Origin: Butyrivibrio sp. AE2015
GTDB lineage: Bacteria; Bacillota; Clostridia; Lachnospirales; Lachnospiraceae
Assembly: GCF_000420825.1 (NCBI RefSeq)
Contig: NZ_ATVR01000030.1
Coordinates: 1-41,245, forward strand
DNA length: 41,245 nucleotides
Direction of reading: 5' to 3'
The notes under the pieces were generated by a model that was not told the DNA's origin, made no database searches, and saw nothing but the letters and a program-made list of their open reading frames with translations. A program made the position numbers and the translations under genes. Each line of letters opens with the position of its first letter. Position 1 is the first letter of the stretch. Below are positions 35,937 through 41,245 of the stretch, piece by piece.

Positions 35937-35965
35937 GGAAACCATTAATGCATATTACAGTTTCC
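35937..35965. promoter_or_regulatory. Inverted repeat just upstream of the -35, possible operator
   Basis: GGAAAC (35937-35942) and GTTTCC (35960-35965) form an inverted repeat with a 17-base, A/T-rich spacer, abutting the promoter of the glycosyltransferase-symporter operon. Sugar-uptake operons are often controlled this way, but the regulator is unknown and no regulator gene is adjacent. Confidence 0.35.
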
Positions 35966-35982
35966 ATATCTTAATAGTATAC

Positions 35983-36015
35983 AAAAAAGCCTTTTTCTTC
36001 AAGAAACGCTTTTTA
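35983..36015 (-). terminator. Terminator of the HD-GYP operon
   Basis: On the minus strand AAAAGC...GCTTTTTT encloses TTTCTT-GAA-GAAA-like pairing, and the 3' side is U-rich. It lies ~50 bases after the stop of the second HD-GYP gene. The stem is A/T-rich and imperfect. Confidence 0.6.
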
Positions 36016-36066
36016 CAATTTTAGTATTCTCTATTTGTGCAAATTTACCCCAGCCCAAGGAAAAAT

Positions 36067-37152
36067 CTAGATTACAGCGACTATAGACAGCTGTCTGTTC
36101 GTGGCAAGATCAACATAAGTATCACCGCACTTCACGACAGGTCTTGCCAAATGATTGGGATTTACAAAGATAATATCTCCCGTCTTTCCATTATTTAACA
36201 TTACTCTGTTGGCAATAAAAGTGTTAACTATATTACTAAGAAAGGTCATGATAGTGTTGGGATCATACTTATCAATTCCCTCTTCTTCAAATTGTTCAAT
36301 CACTTCGAATGGACATATCTGAGATCTGTACAGTTTTTGAGAAGTCATTTCATCATAGACGTTAGCAACAGTTACGATTGATGCTATCTCATCTATCTGT
36401 TCATTTTTCAGATGGAAAGGGAAACCAGAACCATCCCTGAGTTCATGATGCATCAGAACACAGTTTTTGATGTGCACATCTATGTCCTTATCTTTAACAA
36501 GCTCATATCCCTTTACCACATGCTCATTCATAGTTTTCTGCTCAAAGGGTGTAAGAGGAGTAGTTTTAGTAAGAAGTTCCGGTGGGAGAAGCACTTTTCC
36601 AATATCATGCAAAAGACCTCCTGCTGTTGCAAGGTGAATCTTTTCCTTGGGAAGTCTCATCCAGCTGGCAAGGGTATTGCATATCAAAGATACATTCAGG
36701 CTGTGCATATATACCGCATCGGAATTATCTCTAAGATTATGGAGCATATCAAAAACGCCTGCTGTTCCACCAGCTTCAACAAAGAGGTGATAAACAGGTT
36801 CTGTAAGCTTATCTACATCAAGAGGCATGGTATCATTAGCGATCATACGAAAAGACTCTTCAAGCTTTTCAGCATTCTCTTCAAGATGCTGTTTGAATCT
36901 GATGAACCCTTCAGAATTTTTGAGTTTTTCTGAATAGGAAAGCTCTGCCCTGGGCTTAATTGGAACAGATTTAGGAACAGGCTTTACCTCATCCTCTATA
37001 AAAATATTATAAAGAGAATGTGACTTTATCCTCTCGATGCCCTTGCTATCAAGCACTGTTCCCTTGGGAAGAACAAGCCTGTCATCTATGGTATAGATAT
37101 TTTCCGAAACCACCATTCCGGGTTCAAGTTTGTTAACAGATATCAGTTTCAT
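36067..37152 (-). CDS. HD-GYP domain protein (c-di-GMP phosphodiesterase-like)
   Basis: The product (361 aa, soluble) has an N-terminal ~55-residue domain typical of HD-GYP regulators (LEPGMVVSENIY, then KGTVLDSKG), a helical linker and the HD-GYP domain (~140-310). The HD motif is LLHDIGKVLLP and the next metal-binding histidines are at MNEHVVKGYE and LMHHELRDG. The GYP signature reads GFP (DGSGFPFHL), a variant. HD-GYP proteins cleave c-di-GMP or related dinucleotides. A short beta-rich C-terminus follows. AAAGGGG is eight bases before the ATG. It lies 52 bases after the larger HD-GYP gene, probably in one operon. Confidence 0.87.
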   Translation of the reverse strand: MKLISVNKLEPGMVVSENIYTIDDRLVLPKGTVLDSKGIERIKSHSLYNIFIEDEVKPVPKSVPIKPRAELSYSEKLKNSEGFIRFKQHLEENAEKLEESFRMIANDTMPLDVDKLTEPVYHLFVEAGGTAGVFDMLHNLRDNSDAVYMHSLNVSLICNTLASWMRLPKEKIHLATAGGLLHDIGKVLLPPELLTKTTPLTPFEQKTMNEHVVKGYELVKDKDIDVHIKNCVLMHHELRDGSGFPFHLKNEQIDEIASIVTVANVYDEMTSQKLYRSQICPFEVIEQFEEEGIDKYDPNTIMTFLSNIVNTFIANRVMLNNGKTGDIIFVNPNHLARPVVKCGDTYVDLATNRQLSIVAVI

Positions 37153-37204
37153 AAGCGCCCCTTTGAAACGTTTATAATAATACTATATATAGTGTATCAC
37201 ATTT

Positions 37205-39367
37205 TCACGAAAGCCGCTTTATTTCTGATGCCGGGCAAGCTTTAATGATCACGTTTTCATATTCTTCAATCTTTGATTCATCTTTATCAAAAAATGCGAG
37301 TATGTACTGACCTTCTGTATACTGTATATTGACGTCATGCGCATCAGTTATTTCTTTTATAACCTGTCTATACTGATCTTCATATCCCAAAGGTTTTACA
37401 AAAAGTAACTGATACTGTTTTCCCTTCTTTTCCATAAGTTTCATAACATAACATAGCATTCTGACATGAGAAGGGTTGAGTATATTTTCTTTTCCAAGTA
37501 AAAGATCCCTTTGCAGTTTTGTCTCAAGAAGCGCTGAATTCTTTTTACCTGATTCCCCATTATCCTTGACATCACTAAGAGCAACAGGACTTATCTCTTT
37601 ATCATCTAAAAGACCTACAAATATATCTACCAGCAACGGATCAAACTGCGTACCGGCACCATTAACAAACTGCTCTCTTACCTCTTCATCTGTCAGCCTG
37701 TTTCTGTACACACGATCAGAAGTCATTGCGTCGTAGCTGTCTGCTATAGCAAGTATTCGTGCAACCAGTGGGATATCAGTATCTGAAAGGCCATCCGGAT
37801 AACCTTTTCCATCAAATCTCTCATGATGATATCTTATTCCATCCAAAAGATCCTTCACGTCCTCTCCCAAAGCATTCATGATCTCATATCCAATTTCCGT
37901 GTGCTTTTTCATCAGGCTATATTCTTCATCATTCAGTTTACCGGGTTTATTGAGGACATTGTCTGCAACCCCTATTTTTCCAATGTCGTGAACAAGTCCC
38001 ACATAATGAATTGTTAATATATCTTCCTCACTAAAGTCATAGTCCGCTGCCATTTCTCTTGCAAGTCTCTCGGCATATAATCCCACGCGTTCTGAATGTC
38101 CACCTGTGTATTCGTCTCTTGCATCGATAGCACTTGCGATAGTCTGTATGGTATTTATAGTCATGGAAATACGGTTCTTTTCAGTATTTCTGTAAAGCTT
38201 TATCTCATCATAAAGTGTTTGAATGACAGTTGCTGCCATCAAAAGCAAAAGCCCCGTACATATGCGAACACCAAATGAACTGAACATTCCAAAATGATAG
38301 CCTGCAAATTCAATAATTGCCGAGAATATGAAAAATATCATACCTACAGTCGTTATATGATATTCTCTGACTCTTTTTGTTTTGATATCAGTAAAGATGT
38401 TGATGATAGAGACAATTGCGCAGACCGCGTTTAATAACTGAGAAACGGCCATTGTCTGATACAGGTCAAATAGTCCTCCCATGGTCAAAAGAATATTTAT
38501 AATGATCTGACCAAGGACAAGGCCTTCTAATACAAGATATCTCTTATGATATACCCTGTGCTGAACCTCATCAAAATACATACATGACAGAGCTCCTATG
38601 AGCTCAACCAGGAAATAGGAAAAATATCTTGATAATGACGGTCTTTGGAAAATGAACTGCCTTAAGGTCGACTCACTAAGAACCCACAGCGTGATGTTCA
38701 TCATAAGAAGTCCCAGATTTTTTGTTGCTCCAACTCTGAATGAGTTTCCAAAAAACAGTGACGTCACAAATAAAACTGCTCCAAGAGCACAAACTATTAT
38801 GGCACTGATGTTAACCCAAAGCCCATTTTTTATGACTTTGAACCAAACGTTATTACCATAGCTTATGCTCATCTCATTTACTATTCTGTTTGTTTTAAAC
38901 TTAACTACTACCCTTATCTCTTTTCCTGAATCAGAAGAATACAAAGTAGTTACAAGATACGCACTGGGGATATAGTAAGACATGTATTCAATGGAATCGG
39001 TAGAATACTCACTTCTAAGTTTACCATCCACATACACATAAACATCTTCCATATTGGATCTGACCATAAGGCTCATTCCATTATTAAGGAGCCTTGGCAG
39101 TGTATTGATGATCGTTATCTTATCACCATATTCAGAAGGCACGACCCAGGGCAGTTCAATCTTTTCACCTGAATCATCACCGGAGATTGTCCATCCCTGA
39201 TTAAAGCTATCCGTGTCAAAGGATCCCATATAGGCTTCATCAGCATCTCTTCGGTCAAAAAAAGCAATACCCATGGTAACTATTGTCAGTGCAAGCACAA
39301 ACAATAGCCCTATGCTGATCAGGTTTTCCAATATTTCACTGGACTTATATCTGAGATTTCTCTTCAT
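37205..39367 (-). CDS. Membrane HD-GYP phosphodiesterase with extracellular sensor and multi-TM region
   Basis: The product (720 aa) starts with a signal anchor (~12-32), an extracellular domain (~35-185) of beta type, then seven or so membrane helices (~185-395), an arrangement like 7TMR-DISM receptors. A full HD-GYP domain (~410-580) follows with HSERVGLYAERLA, HDIGKIGV, MKKHTEIGYEIM, HHERFDGKGYPDGL and the final DSYDAMTSDRVYR. All catalytic residues expected of an active c-di-GMP phosphodiesterase seem present. A ~110-residue C-terminal domain of unknown type ends the protein. Its start overlaps the stop of the upstream receptor gene by 23 bases, with GGAG seven bases before the ATG. Confidence 0.9.
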   Translation of the reverse strand: MKRNLRYKSSEILENLISIGLLFVLALTIVTMGIAFFDRRDADEAYMGSFDTDSFNQGWTISGDDSGEKIELPWVVPSEYGDKITIINTLPRLLNNGMSLMVRSNMEDVYVYVDGKLRSEYSTDSIEYMSYYIPSAYLVTTLYSSDSGKEIRVVVKFKTNRIVNEMSISYGNNVWFKVIKNGLWVNISAIIVCALGAVLFVTSLFFGNSFRVGATKNLGLLMMNITLWVLSESTLRQFIFQRPSLSRYFSYFLVELIGALSCMYFDEVQHRVYHKRYLVLEGLVLGQIIINILLTMGGLFDLYQTMAVSQLLNAVCAIVSIINIFTDIKTKRVREYHITTVGMIFFIFSAIIEFAGYHFGMFSSFGVRICTGLLLLMAATVIQTLYDEIKLYRNTEKNRISMTINTIQTIASAIDARDEYTGGHSERVGLYAERLAREMAADYDFSEEDILTIHYVGLVHDIGKIGVADNVLNKPGKLNDEEYSLMKKHTEIGYEIMNALGEDVKDLLDGIRYHHERFDGKGYPDGLSDTDIPLVARILAIADSYDAMTSDRVYRNRLTDEEVREQFVNGAGTQFDPLLVDIFVGLLDDKEISPVALSDVKDNGESGKKNSALLETKLQRDLLLGKENILNPSHVRMLCYVMKLMEKKGKQYQLLFVKPLGYEDQYRQVIKEITDAHDVNIQYTEGQYILAFFDKDESKIEEYENVIIKACPASEIKRLS

Positions 39368-40400
39368 CAGTCTGCTCCGATGGTACTTTTGCGTTTTCCC
39401 TGATGACCTCGGTCACATTGCGCACCTTGATAAGATACCCTATTGACCATTTCTTGCTGCTCATAAGCTTTGCTATTTCATATCTGTATATCTGACCCTT
39501 ATATCCATAGGTCTTTACCGGGGTCTTCAAAGTAGTGTTTTCTTTCACATAATCCATAAGCGGTTTTCGAAGAAAGGTATTAAAACGCCCTCCATTACCC
39601 GGAATCTTTTTCTCAAGCTCCCATTTATCAAGTTCAGGGAAAAGGACTTTCGCATACTCATTACATCCCATATACTTTAGCTTCCTGCTAAAGATTATGT
39701 ACCCTGTATTATTTATCTCGTCCTCAAAAATATCCTTGTTATTGTAAACAGAATACACTGATATTCTGATAAGCGGCACCATGATAACAGTTATGGAAAA
39801 AGTCAGGAAAATAGGGATAAGTTCAAACTCAAGATGTATAAATTTCTCAACAAGATATACTCCGACAACAAGCATATCCATGAAAAGAATGATATTGACG
39901 TTAGTTCTGCTGACTACAGTCTTTCTGCTAAGGGAATACATACAGACAACAATCCCTGCCGTAGTATAAAGTAGTAAAAAAACTAAAAATACTGAGTGCA
40001 TCGGACCATAAGACTTAATAAGGTAGGCTCCGCCGCCATCTGCATGATATTCTACATTTTTATAGAATATATCAGATTTTCCCACTGTACTTACAGTAAG
40101 AAAGATGACAATTTGAACTGCATATAAGATTGAACTTATGAATTTGGGAACAAATATGTGACAGATATTACAAATAATAAGAAAAAGAACTGTTGGAGCA
40201 AAAATGCCAATAACATAAGACATAGTATTAGCAAGGATTGCTTCCTCTAGATTCTGCGCAGAATAAAGCGCATAATAACCACCATTACCTACAGCTACTA
40301 CAGCAATAAGTAATATAAGATTGACATCTATCGCTTTCTCATACGCTACTATGAACAGCAGCATCACAATTGCTATACAGAAACAAACCAGATATATCAT
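39345..40400 (-). CDS. 7TM-PAS-like receptor without output domain
   Basis: The product (351 aa) has about seven membrane helices (1-220), the plan of the 7TM sensor region found at the N-terminus of histidine kinases and GGDEF proteins, followed by a PAS-like domain (~225-330; NNTGYIIFSRKLKYMGCN). It ends without a GGDEF, kinase or other output. The following HD-GYP gene overlaps by 23 bases, so the two probably work as partners. GAGG lies seven bases before the ATG, and an extended -10 promoter is 65 bases upstream. The ligand is unknown. Confidence 0.7.
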   Translation of the reverse strand: MIYLVCFCIAIVMLLFIVAYEKAIDVNLILLIAVVAVGNGGYYALYSAQNLEEAILANTMSYVIGIFAPTVLFLIICNICHIFVPKFISSILYAVQIVIFLTVSTVGKSDIFYKNVEYHADGGGAYLIKSYGPMHSVFLVFLLLYTTAGIVVCMYSLSRKTVVSRTNVNIILFMDMLVVGVYLVEKFIHLEFELIPIFLTFSITVIMVPLIRISVYSVYNNKDIFEDEINNTGYIIFSRKLKYMGCNEYAKVLFPELDKWELEKKIPGNGGRFNTFLRKPLMDYVKENTTLKTPVKTYGYKGQIYRYEIAKLMSSKKWSIGYLIKVRNVTEVIRENAKVPSEQTDEEKSQI

Positions 40401-40464
40401 GCATACCTCATTTCAATCATGAGTTGACGCGGTTGTATTATCATTTTAGCGATAGTACTTTAAT

Positions 40465-40493
40465 ATTATAACATACATCTCTTTAAATGTATG
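40465..40493 (-). promoter_or_regulatory. Promoter of the receptor/HD-GYP operon
   Basis: On the minus strand a perfect TATAAT (40465-40470) is preceded by TGT, giving an extended -10. The -35 position (CATACA) is weak. Confidence 0.6.
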
Positions 40494-40525
40494 CATAAAG
40501 AGTGCATTCGTACTCAAAAAATCAC

Positions 40526-40554
40526 TTGAATATCCATGATACCTATGCTAAACT
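40526..40554 (+). promoter_or_regulatory. Promoter of tRNA-Leu
   Basis: TTGAAT (40526-40531) and TAAACT (40549-40554) are 17 bp apart, with TGC before the -10. The start would be about 33 bases upstream of the tRNA. Confidence 0.65.
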
Positions 40555-40593
40555 AATAAAGCTGTGTCAGTTAATTGATTCAGCTCTAAATAA

Positions 40594-40676
40594 GCCGGCA
40601 TGTCGGAATGGCAGACGATGCAGACTCAAAATCTGTTGTGGGTAACCACGTGTGGGTTCAAGTCCCACTGCCGGCA
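40594..40676 (+). tRNA. tRNA-Leu (anticodon CAA)
   Basis: The cloverleaf is complete: acceptor GCCGGCA/TGCCGGC, anticodon loop CTCAAAA with CAA at 40627-40629, a long variable arm (class II) and a T arm GTGGG-TTCAAGT-CCCAC. The discriminator base is A. The CCA end is not encoded (next bases CTA), so it must be added after transcription. Confidence 0.97.
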
Positions 40677-40682
40677 CTAAAA

Positions 40683-40727
40683 AAAGACAAAACACTTTAC
40701 TTATGAGTGTTTTGTCTTCTTTTTTTA
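40683..40727 (+). terminator. Rho-independent terminator after tRNA-Leu
   Basis: AAGACAAAACACT pairs with AGTGTTTTGTCTT (13 bp, nine-base loop) and is followed by CTTTTTTT. It is the expected end of the tRNA transcript. Confidence 0.92.
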
Positions 40728-41245
40728 TCACTATCTTTTTGTATATGCGTAAGTAAGTTGGGATACATAGGGACGGTTCAAATAAATTGATCTATGTTAT
40801 GAATGCTTTCTCCGATGGAGCAAGCATTCTTTAGTTATCAGATTATCCTTTATAGACCAAATCACATGATGATAAATATACGTATTGGAAGCAATACTTT
40901 CATCATAATAAAAGTTTAGATTGCGGCTGAGTACGCCACCATTGACTGAACCTGAGGAAAACGCTTTGGTCTGCGAGCCGACGGTGAGGATGATGGGAAC
41001 AGTAGATCTTATCTCACCGTCGGATTCAGCATTGTAGCGTTTTCCTCAGAACCCGTCAATGGCAAGCACCTTCGGTGTGGCTGGGGATTATTGCCTCAGG
41101 CTCTGACTCCGAGAACAGTAGGGATGGCTGAAATTGAATCAGCTGGAAACTTGGGATATTGAAAACATAAAGATTTACCTGGCTATAGCATGCTGCGAGA
41201 GATTTTTCTCGATTTTCATGCCTTGTGCATAGGCTTCTGACATGA
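40728..41245 (+). ncRNA. Candidate large structured non-coding RNA, incomplete at the right edge
   Basis: No open reading frame of 60 codons or more lies here on either strand. Several independent hairpins occur: GAATGCTT/AAGCATTC enclosing CTCC/GGAG (40801-40829), a 124-nt compound hairpin (40939-41062), CACC/GGTG closing a UUC loop (41067-41077), GCTGA/TCAGC (41127-41143), and GCATG-CGAGA/TCTCG-CATGC (41188-41221). A weak promoter-like pair (TTGTAT, 17 bp, GATACA) lies at 40739-40767. The location just after a tRNA gene fits what I recall of large ornate RNAs (ROOL, GOLLD) of Firmicutes and phages, but I cannot confirm a family. The strand is inferred from the tRNA and is not certain. An intron, retron or mobile-element end remains possible. 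Confidence 0.5.

Noticed and set aside
36412..36933. Plus-strand frame of 173 codons
   Set aside because: It is antisense to the HD-GYP gene, without a start signal or recognisable domain.
37155..37180. A CcpA cre-like site (TTGAAACGTTTATAA) before the second HD-GYP gene
   Set aside because: The spacing of the AA and CG elements does not match the cre consensus.
40728..41245. Retron or group II intron as an explanation of the structured region
   Set aside because: No reverse transcriptase frame, no recognisable intron 5' end (GUGYG) and no domain V-like sequence were seen; the question stays open only because the right side is cut off.

Overview
The window looks like chromosomal DNA of a low-to-moderate GC anaerobic Firmicute of the Lachnospiraceae, most probably Butyrivibrio or Pseudobutyrivibrio. 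The grounds are the 5' end of a 16S rRNA gene at the left edge, the run yicC-remA-gmk-rpoZ-rimO-pgsA, the pairing of an ACT-domain gene with a UPF0210 gene, a GH51 arabinofuranosidase, a GPH-type sugar symporter and a dense set of c-di-GMP-type signalling proteins. No phage, insertion sequence or CRISPR array is visible. Nearly all genes are on the minus strand; only one sugar-phosphate isomerase gene, a tRNA-Leu and the non-coding DNA after it read on plus.

Right to left, in the direction of transcription: (1) 36.1-40.4 kb is a sensory operon of a 7TM-PAS-like protein and two HD-GYP proteins. (2) 33.0-35.9 kb is a GT-B-like glycosyltransferase coupled to a GPH sugar symporter, with its own promoter and terminator. 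(3) 32.8-20.9 kb starts with a very large 7TM/degenerate GGDEF/degenerate EAL/hybrid histidine kinase, then a response regulator, a paralogous 7TM-GGDEF-EAL protein without catalytic residues, a zinc-finger membrane protein, a DNA polymerase I lacking its 5'-nuclease domain, coaE and an extended FtsA-like ATPase, closed by a terminator. (4) 20.8-18.2 kb is yycJ-like, ACT and UPF0210. (5) 18.1-10.9 kb is a housekeeping run (yicC, remA, gmk, rpoZ, rimO, pgsA, DEAD-box helicase, K+ channel) behind a near-consensus promoter. (6) 10.8-6.4 kb holds a HAD phosphatase, a polytopic membrane protein and the GH51 enzyme. (7) 5.6-6.3 kb is the plus-strand RpiB/LacAB-family gene. (8) 5.4-0.5 kb is a TPR protein, thiamine pyrophosphokinase, a CDF metal transporter and a DUF4153-like membrane protein. 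(9) The left edge is the rRNA promoter, leader and 16S start.

The most unusual stretch is the right edge. After tRNA-Leu(CAA) and its terminator, about 500 bases carry no open reading frame of 60 codons or more but contain at least six convincing hairpins, including a 124-nt three-helix compound hairpin. It looks like the 5' part of a large structured RNA that runs off the window. Other points of interest are the catalytically dead c-di-GMP modules fused to or beside a phosphorelay, and the polymerase I that keeps a relic of its lost 5' nuclease.
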